Source: UBA2231 sp964415175 (lineage in GTDB: Bacteria; Elusimicrobiota; Elusimicrobia; Elusimicrobiales; UBA9959). Taken from it: 64,000 nt of DNA. Each line of letters begins with the position of its first letter. Within the stretch, counting starts at the first letter, position 1. The position numbers and the translations under genes are program-made. The notes beneath the pieces are model-generated. The model made no database searches, had not been told where the DNA came from, and saw only the letters and a program-made list of their open reading frames with translations. Positions 7,817 through 15,453 of this stretch are shown here, piece by piece. The stretch is from positions 1-64,000 of the forward strand of contig CAYPYG010000001.1 of assembly GCA_964415175.1 (NCBI GenBank). Direction: 5' to 3'.

Positions 7817-8607
7817 CGGCCGCCGCGCTGGTCCTGCTCGCGGCGGCCGCTTTCTCCGCCAGGTGGAACTGGTGGCGCCCGGTATCGCGAGGGCCGGCGA
7901 TACTCATGTACCACAAGGTCGGCAACCCGCCGCCGGGGGACCGGCTGCCCAAACTCTGGGTCAGGACGGCCGATTTCAGGCGGCAGATGGACTGGTTGAA
8001 GAAGCGGGGTTACGCGGTCATGACCCTGCGCGACCTGGCCGCGGTCTACGGGCGGGGCCAGGAGCCGCCGGAAAGGTCGGCCGTGATAACTTTCGACGAC
8101 GGCTACCGGAACAACCTGACGGAAGCCCTGCCGGTACTGGCCGGGTTCGGCTTCCCCTGCGTCGTCTTCATGGTCTCCGAAGCCGTCGGGGGAGAGAATT
8201 TCTGGCGGGGAGGAGGGGAAGCCGGGACGGAAATACTCTCGGCCGAAGAGCTGCGGTCGCTCGCGGCCAAAGGCGTGGAGATCGGCTCCCATACGATGCG
8301 GCACAGGAACCTGGCCGGGGCCGGCGGCGGGGAGGCCCTGGAGGAACTCGCGGGCAGCAAGGCGCGCCTCGAAGAGATCCTGGGCGCGCCCGTGACCTCC
8401 TTCGCCTACCCTTACGGCGGCGGCGCCTTCGACGACGGGATAAGGGACCTGGTGAAGAAGGCCGGCTATACCTGCGCCGTCAGCGTGAAGCAGGGCAAGC
8501 CTCGTCCCGGGGACGATCTTTTCAGGCTGAAACGGATACTCGTGCGCGGCGACGACAATATGCTGGACTTCGCCCTGAACGTCACCCGCGGCAAGTCAAG
8601 GTTCTGA
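7813..8607 (+). CDS. Polysaccharide deacetylase, NodB domain
   Basis: A 264-residue protein with a short hydrophobic N-terminus (residues 3-14), probably a membrane anchor or signal, followed by a NodB/CE4 domain. Metal and catalytic motifs are clear: TFDDGY (D95, D96), SHTMRH (H160, H164) and FAYPYGG near residue 195. Such enzymes remove N-acetyl groups from peptidoglycan or exopolysaccharide outside the cytoplasm. ILMYHKVG near residue 30 is typical of the PgaB/IcaB-like subgroup. The GTG start at 7813 is inferred from the GTGA overlap with the glycosyltransferase. A longer same-frame opening upstream is only a shadow of that gene. Confidence 0.85.
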   Translation: MTAAALVLLAAAAFSARWNWWRPVSRGPAILMYHKVGNPPPGDRLPKLWVRTADFRRQMDWLKKRGYAVMTLRDLAAVYGRGQEPPERSAVITFDDGYRNNLTEALPVLAGFGFPCVVFMVSEAVGGENFWRGGGEAGTEILSAEELRSLAAKGVEIGSHTMRHRNLAGAGGGEALEELAGSKARLEEILGAPVTSFAYPYGGGAFDDGIRDLVKKAGYTCAVSVKQGKPRPGDDLFRLKRILVRGDDNMLDFALNVTRGKSRF

Positions 8608-8613
8608 CGGGCC

Positions 8614-9600
8614 TTAGAAACTGACCTCCGAATTCTCTCCCACGTTCAGCTTGTCCCGGCGGCCCGCCACCAGGGCGCTCGGACCTATGAGCGAGCCGGT
8701 CAGATTGATATCCGAGACCTGGGCCCCTTCGTTGATTATCGAATCGGAGATTATGCACCGCTCCAGGCGGCAGCCGGCGCCTATGGAGACGTGCGGACCG
8801 ATTATCGAGCCCGACACCTTCGCCCCGGGCGCCACGTATACCGGCGGTATCACCAGGCAGCCCGGGACCCTGGACCTGAAACGGCCCCGGTCCAGGATGT
8901 AGCGGTTCGTCTCCAGCAGCGTCTCCGGCTTGCCGCAGTCGTACCAGCCCTCTATGCGCACCGGTTTTATCCGGTGGCCGCCCCTGACCATCATGGCCAG
9001 GGCGTCGGTGAACTGTATCTCCCCCTTCGTCGTGGAACCCGAGTCGACCAGCCGCTGCAGGCTGCCGTAGAGTTGGGCGGAATTGCGAAAGGAATAGATC
9101 CCGACGATGGCCAGGTTGGTGCGCGGCTTCTCCGGCTTCTCCACCATGGCCGAGATATAGCCGTTCCTGACCTCGACGACGCCGAAGCGGCGCGGGTCGG
9201 CCACTTCCTTGACCGCGATGCAGTCCTCGCGGCCGCCGAGGAACTTGGACAGGTCGGCGGAGAGTATTGTGTCGCCCAGCATCACCAGGACCGGGCCCGC
9301 GACCCTGTTGCGGGTCAGCCAGATGGCGTGCCCCAGGCCCCTGGGCTCGGGCTGGTCGACATACTCCACCCGCAGGCCCGGGTAGGCCGAGGAAACATAG
9401 GCCTTTATCTTGTCGCCCAGGTAACCGGTGACCAGGCAGACCTTCTTTATGCCGGCGGCCGCGACATCGTCGAGGATATGGCCGATTATCGGCTTGTCCC
9501 CGACCGTCAGGAGCACCTTGGGATAGGTGTAGGTGTGGGGGCGCAGCCTGGTGCCGGCCCCGGCGACCGGGATCACGGCGGTGAATCCGCTCTTTTTCAT
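8614..9600 (-). CDS. Sugar-1-phosphate nucleotidyltransferase with beta-helix tail
   Basis: This 328-residue protein begins with the nucleotidyltransferase signature VAGAGTRLRPHTYTYPKVLL (residues 12-31). It includes LGDTILSAD for metal and sugar-phosphate binding, and EKPEKPRTNLA. After residue 230 come hexapeptide-like repeats (VAPGAKVSGSIIGPHVSIG) forming a left-handed beta-helix. This domain layout is found in glucose-1-phosphate thymidylyl- or uridylyltransferase-like enzymes. A strong GGGAGG precedes the ATG. It is the last gene of the minus-strand run that begins with the patatin gene at 12883. The exact NTP and sugar cannot be decided. Confidence 0.82.
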   Translation of the reverse strand: MKKSGFTAVIPVAGAGTRLRPHTYTYPKVLLTVGDKPIIGHILDDVAAAGIKKVCLVTGYLGDKIKAYVSSAYPGLRVEYVDQPEPRGLGHAIWLTRNRVAGPVLVMLGDTILSADLSKFLGGREDCIAVKEVADPRRFGVVEVRNGYISAMVEKPEKPRTNLAIVGIYSFRNSAQLYGSLQRLVDSGSTTKGEIQFTDALAMMVRGGHRIKPVRIEGWYDCGKPETLLETNRYILDRGRFRSRVPGCLVIPPVYVAPGAKVSGSIIGPHVSIGAGCRLERCIISDSIINEGAQVSDINLTGSLIGPSALVAGRRDKLNVGENSEVSF

Positions 9601-9610
9601 AAGAACCTCC

Positions 9611-10816
9611 CTATTCTTCAGTTATCTGGCGGTAAACTTCGGGAAAATCCGGGGCCTTCTTTATCGCGCGGGAGGCGTAGAGCCGCGAATCCCAGAAATT
9701 ATCGCGCTCGAGCGCGGCGCGGTAATCCTTCAGGGCGTCCTCGCGCCTCCCCATGAGATCGAAAGCCTGCCCGCGCCGGAGATAGCAGTAAGTGACCCAG
9801 CCCTTGGCGGGGTAGGCGGTGTTCTCGATCCCCTGCGTGAACCAGGCCGCGGCCTCGGCGGGCTTATTGAGCGCCAGCTTGGCGTCGCCGGCCTGCAGGT
9901 AGACCAGCGAGAGCTGCTGGGCGAGCCAGGACTGTTTCGTCCCGACGTTCGCGGTAAGGAACTTCATGCTTTCGTCGAAGGCCCGGTCCCATTCGCGGGC
10001 GTGTATCAGCGTGAGGATCTCGCCCAGCCAGAAGAAAGAATTGTCCGGATCTCCGGCCCGCAGCAGCCGGGATTCGGCCACGGCGGCCTCGAGGTCCTTC
10101 TCGTGGCGCGTCAGTATGTCTATGAGGAAGATACGGGCCTCGGTCGGGAAGAAGCGCCCCTTCTCCATGGCCAGGCGCACCTGCTCAATCCCCCTCTCCC
10201 GGTCGCCGCGCACGAAGAGCAGCGCGGCCACGCCCAGCACGCCGGGCAGCGTATCGGCGTAGTAATCGAAGATGCCCAGGCCGAGATAGGCGTCGTAGAG
10301 AGCGGGATTGAGCCCTACGCATTTTTTCAGCAGTTTCCGGCCCTTGTTCCCGCTGAGATAGGACTTCCACCAGCTGCGCTGCAGGGCGTACCAGCGGCCC
10401 TTGAGGCCGTGCGCGCTGCCCATGAAGAAAAGGGCGTGGTCCCTGCGTCCACCGGACTTAAGCATCAGTTCGGAGACCCTGACGGTCTCGTCGGCGTGCC
10501 TCAGGAATTCCGCCTCGTAATCCGTGGAGCTGGACCGCACGTCGAAATTCTGCGCCGCGCGCCACCAGTAGAGCGCCGTCATGGCGAAATAGCCGGCGGG
10601 ATTGGAAGAGGACTCCTCTATCACGCCCCGGAAGACCTCTTCCGAGGCGTCGAATTCCAGGCGGTACATCAGGGCTATCCCCCTGTCGTAGGCCTCGTCG
10701 ATCTCCGGGCCCAGGGTGAATATCTCCTCCGTTAGCGCGCCGCCGTTGTCCTGCTCGGCCGCGGAGGCCGCGGCCGGCAGCAGAAGGAATAAGACGAGCT
10801 GAACGGCAAGTTTCAT
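9611..10816 (-). CDS. Secreted TPR-repeat protein
   Basis: A 401-residue protein with a signal peptide of about 19 residues (MKLAVQLVLFLLLPAAASAA). The body is made of TPR-like helix pairs: EAYDRGIALMYRLEFDASEE near residue 40, ARIFLIDILTRHEKDLEAA near 240, and GQAFDLMGRREDALKDYRAA near 360. It probably acts in the periplasm as a protein-interaction scaffold; no catalytic motif is present. A clear GGAGGAACTGAA precedes the ATG. It lies 23 bases downstream of the DUF1634 gene and 10 bases upstream of the nucleotidyltransferase gene, so it belongs to the same transcript, but its partner is unknown. Confidence 0.75.
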   Translation of the reverse strand: MKLAVQLVLFLLLPAAASAAEQDNGGALTEEIFTLGPEIDEAYDRGIALMYRLEFDASEEVFRGVIEESSSNPAGYFAMTALYWWRAAQNFDVRSSSTDYEAEFLRHADETVRVSELMLKSGGRRDHALFFMGSAHGLKGRWYALQRSWWKSYLSGNKGRKLLKKCVGLNPALYDAYLGLGIFDYYADTLPGVLGVAALLFVRGDRERGIEQVRLAMEKGRFFPTEARIFLIDILTRHEKDLEAAVAESRLLRAGDPDNSFFWLGEILTLIHAREWDRAFDESMKFLTANVGTKQSWLAQQLSLVYLQAGDAKLALNKPAEAAAWFTQGIENTAYPAKGWVTYCYLRRGQAFDLMGRREDALKDYRAALERDNFWDSRLYASRAIKKAPDFPEVYRQITEE

Positions 10817-10839
10817 TTCAGTTCCTCCGGCGGCGGCGT

Positions 10840-11121
10840 TCAGACCAGCGCCGCGGCCCCCAGCAGCGCCAGCACCGCGAAAGCGGAGAGCGCGAAAAGA
10901 TACTGGCGGGCGCGCGCGTAACCGTAAAAGAGCGCGGCGACCCTGGCGGCCGGCGTCGCGAGCAGGACCAGGACCCCGGCGCGCGAAAAAGCCTCGCCGG
11001 CAGGTGCGCCGCTCCAGGCGGCGCCCAGCAGGAAGAACAGGGCGCTGAGCAGCACGCCCGCCTGCAGCACGCGCTGTATCAGCTTCGCCAGGTCCTTCTC
11101 GGAATATCTCTCTTTCACCAT
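10840..11121 (-). CDS. DUF1634 small membrane protein
   Basis: A 93-residue protein with three hydrophobic segments (residues 17-34, 45-65 and 73-92) and a charged N-terminus, MVKERYSEKDLAKLIQRVLQ. DUF1634 proteins are small membrane proteins encoded directly behind TauE/SafE exporters, and that holds here: the start overlaps the tauE stop by 7 bases. It is likely an accessory subunit of that transporter. No mechanism is established for the family. Confidence 0.75.
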   Translation of the reverse strand: MVKERYSEKDLAKLIQRVLQAGVLLSALFFLLGAAWSGAPAGEAFSRAGVLVLLATPAARVAALFYGYARARQYLFALSAFAVLALLGAAALV

Positions 11122-11957
11122 AGCAGCATCTTCACCGCTATCATCAGCATCGCGGCGGCGAACACCATCTGCAGCCTCTCGGACCGGGCCTTGTAAAGCA
11201 GGGTCATGCCGGCGAAGGAACCGACCAGCACTCCCACCACCATGACGCCGCAGGCTTCGACGGGGATGTGGCCCTTGCGGTAATAGATGAAAGCGCTGGC
11301 CGCCGCGGAGACCCCTATCATGAAATTGCTCGTGGCGGCCGCGGCCTTCATCGGCACGCCGCAGAGCATGGTCATCACCGGGACCTGCACCACGCCGCCG
11401 CCCAGGCCCAGCAGGCCGCTCAGCCCGCCGCCGAAAAAGGAAAGGAAGGACGCCGGCAGGACGTTCTTCACGGAATAGTTCCTGCGGCCGCCGGCGGAAT
11501 GGTCGAAGAACCCGGAGTCGAAAGAGGAGGCGGGTCCCTCCGGCAGCAGGTCCGGCGGCGTCCCGGCGCGCAGGGCGCTGCGTCCCCTGAGGAACATCGA
11601 AAAAGAGATAGGCAGCAGCGCCAGGGCGAAGGCCGTCCGCAATATGCCGCCGGGCAGCCGGCTGGCGATGAGAGCCGAGAACAGCGAGCCCAGCGCCATC
11701 GTCGTTTCGAAAACTATGCCCAGGCGGAGGTTGGTCAGGCCGCGCTCCACGTTGACCGAGGCCACCGCGCTGGAAGCGGCGGCGATGGCGACGAGGGAGA
11801 CCCCTATGGCCTGATGGATAGGCAGGCCGAAAGCCAGCGTGAGCAGCGGTACGGTGAAGACGCCGCCCCCGATGCCCAGCGCGGACCCCAGCACGCCGAC
11901 GAAAACGCCGAAACCGCCGAGCAGCAGCGAGCCCTGGACGGAATGGAGTTCGATCAT
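11115..11957 (-). CDS. TauE/SafE-family sulfite or anion exporter
   Basis: The product has 280 residues and two related halves, each with the family's glycine-rich loop. These are GSALGIGGGVFTVPLLTLAF (residues 19-38) and GGLSGLLGLGGGVVQVPVMT (about 167-186). About eight membrane helices are predicted. TauE/SafE proteins export sulfite, sulfoacetate or other small organic anions. ATG 11957 overlaps the patatin stop (ATGA). The open frame runs on upstream to 13373 in this phase, but that part is antisense to other genes. Its DUF1634 partner follows. No sulfur-metabolism gene lies nearby, so the substrate is unknown. Confidence 0.85.
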   Translation of the reverse strand: MIELHSVQGSLLLGGFGVFVGVLGSALGIGGGVFTVPLLTLAFGLPIHQAIGVSLVAIAAASSAVASVNVERGLTNLRLGIVFETTMALGSLFSALIASRLPGGILRTAFALALLPISFSMFLRGRSALRAGTPPDLLPEGPASSFDSGFFDHSAGGRRNYSVKNVLPASFLSFFGGGLSGLLGLGGGVVQVPVMTMLCGVPMKAAAATSNFMIGVSAAASAFIYYRKGHIPVEACGVMVVGVLVGSFAGMTLLYKARSERLQMVFAAAMLMIAVKMLLW

Positions 11958-12883
11958 CCCCGGGACCCCGCCCCGGCGAGGAAATCCATCGCCGCCTTCT
12001 CGCCCACCTCGAAAGCCCGCCGGCATTTGGCTCCGTCCAGTTCCAGTATGCCCATCCCCAGGTCCTCCTGCGGCTTGAGCAGGTGAACCTCGGGCGCCGA
12101 CTTTATGAGCACGCGGGACTCGTGGATCTTCTGCGTGTGCACGGCCAGCATGCGCCTGGCCTTGTTCTCGAAGAAGCTCATCCAGCCGCGGCCGCGGAAA
12201 CCGATCTCCGCCTCGCGGGAATTGCTGAGCATGATGACGGTGCGGCAGCCCTCCAGGACATTGAGATTTATCGTGGCGTGGCCGATGACGCCTCCGTCCA
12301 CGAGGTGGTATTTCCGCCCCTCGTCGAACCAGGTGACCGGCGGGAACACCGAGGGGATGGCGCAGCTGGAGATAAGGGCGTCGTTGAAGGAGATCCTGGC
12401 GCCGCCGGCCCGGCCGTTGAAGCGGAAGATCTGCGGGAGCCTGCGCTCTACGCAGTGGCTGATCACGTAGAAAACGGCGCGCCGGGCGAAAGGCAGTTCG
12501 CGGCCGCCGAGCCAGGATTCCACCAGCGCGTAGAGCGGTTCGGCGGAGAAAAGGCTGAACCTGGCCAGCTGGTCCTGTATCTTCTGGCCGGCGCGGGCCA
12601 GCGGGCCGGCGTAAAGGCCCGAATGCAGGTCGAGCGGCATGTTCCTGTAGGCGGGTCTGACCTTGAGTATGGTCTCGGGACGCAGGCCGGCCCAGATATC
12701 CTCGAGTTCGTCCGTGCGGCCGAAGCAGTAGGCCGCGCCGTTGAGCGCGCCGACGCTGAAGCCCGCCACCGCGTCGGCCTCCAGCCCGGCCTCGGCCAGG
12801 CGCGACAGCGCGCCGGACTGCCAGGCGCCCAGCGCTCCGCCGCCGCACAGAAAAAGGCCCACCGGCTTCTTCAGTTTCAGCAT
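11954..12883 (-). CDS. Patatin-like phospholipase, cytoplasmic type
   Basis: This 309-residue Ser-Asp hydrolase has the oxyanion glycine stretch CGGGALGAW (residues 13-21), the nucleophile elbow GFSVGALNG with Ser43, and the catalytic aspartate in VDGGVIG (D196). Patatins release fatty acids from membrane lipids or acyl esters. No signal peptide is visible (MLKLKKPVGLFLCGG), unlike the second patatin at 41416-42375, so it should act in the cytoplasm. It is the first gene of a minus-strand unit and has a TGCTACAAT box upstream (12929-12921). Confidence 0.87.
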   Translation of the reverse strand: MLKLKKPVGLFLCGGGALGAWQSGALSRLAEAGLEADAVAGFSVGALNGAAYCFGRTDELEDIWAGLRPETILKVRPAYRNMPLDLHSGLYAGPLARAGQKIQDQLARFSLFSAEPLYALVESWLGGRELPFARRAVFYVISHCVERRLPQIFRFNGRAGGARISFNDALISSCAIPSVFPPVTWFDEGRKYHLVDGGVIGHATINLNVLEGCRTVIMLSNSREAEIGFRGRGWMSFFENKARRMLAVHTQKIHESRVLIKSAPEVHLLKPQEDLGMGILELDGAKCRRAFEVGEKAAMDFLAGAGSRG

Positions 12884-12920
12884 CCGTTTTTACACTCCCG
12901 CATAAATTAAATAGAATGTA

Positions 12921-12929
12921 ATTGTAGCA
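12921..12929 (-). promoter_or_regulatory. Extended -10 promoter for the patatin operon
   Basis: Read on the minus strand this is TGCTACAAT, an extended -10 (TGn followed by TACAAT). The predicted start is near 12914, leaving a leader of about 31 bases before ATG 12883. The surrounding ATTGT-AGC-ACAAT (12921-12933) is an inverted repeat, so a weaker box (CACAAT) also faces the divergent DUF1646 gene. Confidence 0.5.
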
Positions 12930-12993
12930 CAATCGGCCGGAGCGGCTTAAAGGCCCCTCCCGCCCCATCCTGGCGGACCGGAGTTTCTTACAG

Positions 12994-14043
12994 ATGCCCG
13001 AATACCTCGTAGTGGCAGGCCTGGCGCTCATCATGGCGCTCACACTGGTCCTTCCCTTTTCGGTCAAAAAAGTGGAAGAGGAACTCGAGATCTTCCTGTT
13101 CATCATGGGCGTCATTGCCGTGACCATCTCCGGCCTCTGGAGCGGGCACCTGGTGCTGGAAGCCATGAAGGAGCCGCTGCCCATAACCGCGGCGGTACTG
13201 GGGCTGGGCTTCGTCTTCAGGGCCGTGAGGCCGCGCCTTAAAGGCTGGCTGAACTGGCTGGTCTTCAAAACGGGGCTGACCGGGGCTATTTTCCTGATGG
13301 TGCTTTTCCTGGGCCTCGCCTCCAGCCTTATCACGGCCATCATCGCCTCGCTGCTCCTGGCCGAGATCTTCACCGTGCTCCGTCTCAGGCGCGACTTCGA
13401 GGTGAAAGCCGTGGTCTATGCCTGCTTCGCCATCGGGCTCGGGGCGGCCCTGACCCCGCTGGGCGAGCCCCTTTCGACCATAGTGGTGTCCAAGCTCAAA
13501 GGCCCGCCGCACTACGCCGACTTCTTCTACCTGCTAAGGCTGCTCGGGGCATGGATCATACCCGGCGTGCTGCTCTGCTCCTGGCTGGCGGCGCGCGGCG
13601 CGGGAGAGGCCAGCCTGGGCAAGGACACGCTGCAGAACGAGGTCTTCGAGACCCCGCGGGTCATAGTCATGCGCGCGGTCAAGATCTACTTCTTCGTCAT
13701 GGCCCTGATCTTCCTGGGCGCCGGGCTCGCCCCCCTGGCAGAGCGCTTCATCGCCAGGACCCCGACCTGGGCCCTTTACTGGATAAACATGGTCTCGGCC
13801 ATCCTCGACAACGCCACGCTGGCCGCCGCCGAGATAGTGCCGTCGATGACCAGGAGCCAGATCGACTTCCTGCTGATGGGCCTGCTGGTCTCGGGCGGCA
13901 TGCTGATCCCCGGCAATATTCCCAACATAGTCAGCGCCGCCAAGCTCGGCATAAAATCGAGCGAGTGGGCGAAGGTCGCCGTGCCTTTCGGCCTGGTCCT
14001 GATGACCGCCTATTTCGTCCTGATGATGATTTTCGTCAAATAA
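12994..14043 (+). CDS. DUF1646 family membrane transporter
   Basis: A 349-residue inner-membrane protein with about ten hydrophobic segments. It resembles DUF1646, a family grouped with ion transporters and related to citrate/anion permeases. Conserved-looking stretches are LGAALTPLGEPLSTIVVSKL near residue 155 and DNATLAAAEIVP near residue 271, where small and acidic residues interrupt helices as in ion-binding loops. It is the first gene in a tight plus-strand series followed 19 bases later by tryptophanase, so it may move a substrate or product of amino-acid breakdown. That link is an inference from position only. Confidence 0.72.
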   Translation: MPEYLVVAGLALIMALTLVLPFSVKKVEEELEIFLFIMGVIAVTISGLWSGHLVLEAMKEPLPITAAVLGLGFVFRAVRPRLKGWLNWLVFKTGLTGAIFLMVLFLGLASSLITAIIASLLLAEIFTVLRLRRDFEVKAVVYACFAIGLGAALTPLGEPLSTIVVSKLKGPPHYADFFYLLRLLGAWIIPGVLLCSWLAARGAGEASLGKDTLQNEVFETPRVIVMRAVKIYFFVMALIFLGAGLAPLAERFIARTPTWALYWINMVSAILDNATLAAAEIVPSMTRSQIDFLLMGLLVSGGMLIPGNIPNIVSAAKLGIKSSEWAKVAVPFGLVLMTAYFVLMMIFVK

Positions 14044-14062
14044 GAACCGGAGGAACCGCCCG

Positions 14063-15445
14063 ATGGAATGGAAATGGAAGACCATAATAGAACCCTTCAA
14101 GATAAAGACCGTGGAACCCCTCGGCTTCACCACCCGCGAGGAGCGCGCCAGGCTGCTGGAGCAGGCCCACTACAACCTCTTCAACCTGAGGGCCGAGAAG
14201 GTCCTCATCGACATGCTGACCGACAGCGGCACGGGCGCGATGAGCGCGGACCAGTGGGGCGGCATCATGCGCGGCGACGAATCCTACGCCGGCGCGCGCA
14301 GCTACTATAATTTCGAGGCCCAGGTGCGCGAACTGACCCGCCTGAAGGAGATAATCCCGGTGCACCAGGGCCGCGCCGCCGAGAAGATCCTCTTCTCCGT
14401 CATAGGCGGCAAGGGCAAGTACATCATCTCCAACTCTCATTTCGACACCACCCGCGCCAACGTGGAGTATTCCGGCGCGCAGGCGATGGACTTCCCGGTC
14501 AAAGGGGCGCTGGATTTCGACAAGGTCGCGCCGTTCAAGGGCGACGCCGACGTCGCCGCGATGGAGCGCTTCATAAAGGAGAAAGGCGCGGAGAACGTCC
14601 CCCTCTGCGTGATGACCGTCACCAACAACTCCCTGGGCGGCCAGCCGGTCTCGATGGCCAATCTGAAAAAAGTGCAGGAGCTCTGCCGCCGTTACGGCAT
14701 ACCGCTGTTCCTCGACTGCGCCCGCTTCGCCGAGAACGCCTACTTCATAAAACTGCGCGAAAAGGGTTACAATGCGGCGCCCGTGCATGAAATAGCCAGG
14801 GAGATGTTCGAACTGGCCGACGGCTGCTGGATGAGCTCCAAGAAGGACGCCCTCGTCAATATCGGCGGCTTCCTGGCGATGAACAACGCCGAGTGGTCGC
14901 AGAAATGCCGCCAGATGCTCATCCTCACCGAGGGCTTCAACACCTACGGCGGCCTGGCCGGGCGCGACCTGGAGGCGCTGGCCATCGGCCTGCGCGAAGT
15001 GCTCGACGAGAACTACCTGCAGTACCGCATCCGCTCCTCGGCCTACCTGGGCGAGGGCCTGCTGAAGAAGGGCGTGCCGATAGTCAACCCTCCCGGCGGC
15101 CACGGCGTCTACATAAACGCCAAGAAATTCCTGCCGCATATAAAACCGCAGAACTTCCCCGCCCAGGCGCTGGCCTGCGCGCTCTACCTGGAAGGCGGCA
15201 TACGCGGCGTCGAGATAGGCACGCTGATGTTCGGCCGCAGGGACGCCAAGGGCAACTTCATGGCCGCCCCGATGGAGCTGGTGCGGCTGGCCATCCCGCG
15301 CCGCGTCTACACCCAGAGCCATATCGATTATGTGATAGAGGTCTGCGGCGCGCTGGCGAAGAACAAAAAGAAGATACGCGGCCTCGAAGCGGTCGAGGTC
15401 TCGCCCATACTGCCGCACTTCACGGCCAAGCTGCGCTCGCTGTAA
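14063..15445 (+). CDS. tnaA: Tryptophanase-like beta-eliminating lyase
   Basis: The 460-residue PLP enzyme is full length for the tryptophanase/tyrosine phenol-lyase family. Landmarks are LTDSGTGAM (52-60), MRGDESYAG (69-77), DCARFAENAYFIK (218-230), the PLP lysine in MSSKKDA (K260/K261) and FNTYGGLAGRD. Tryptophanase yields indole, pyruvate and ammonia; TPL yields phenol. The GVEIG segment resembles tryptophanase rather than TPL, which has an arginine there (MERG). The usual THQGRGAE is VHQGRAAE here (100-107), so substrate preference may differ. It ends 8 bases before the GlcD-GlcE fusion. No TnaC-type leader was seen upstream. Confidence 0.82.
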   Translation: MEWKWKTIIEPFKIKTVEPLGFTTREERARLLEQAHYNLFNLRAEKVLIDMLTDSGTGAMSADQWGGIMRGDESYAGARSYYNFEAQVRELTRLKEIIPVHQGRAAEKILFSVIGGKGKYIISNSHFDTTRANVEYSGAQAMDFPVKGALDFDKVAPFKGDADVAAMERFIKEKGAENVPLCVMTVTNNSLGGQPVSMANLKKVQELCRRYGIPLFLDCARFAENAYFIKLREKGYNAAPVHEIAREMFELADGCWMSSKKDALVNIGGFLAMNNAEWSQKCRQMLILTEGFNTYGGLAGRDLEALAIGLREVLDENYLQYRIRSSAYLGEGLLKKGVPIVNPPGGHGVYINAKKFLPHIKPQNFPAQALACALYLEGGIRGVEIGTLMFGRRDAKGNFMAAPMELVRLAIPRRVYTQSHIDYVIEVCGALAKNKKKIRGLEAVEVSPILPHFTAKLRSL

Positions 15446-15453
15446 AAGGGACG

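Noticed and set aside
14063..15445. Tyrosine phenol-lyase rather than tryptophanase
   Set aside because: The arginine that binds the phenol in TPL (MERG context) is Ile here (GVEIG), as in tryptophanase. Residual doubt is kept in the entry.
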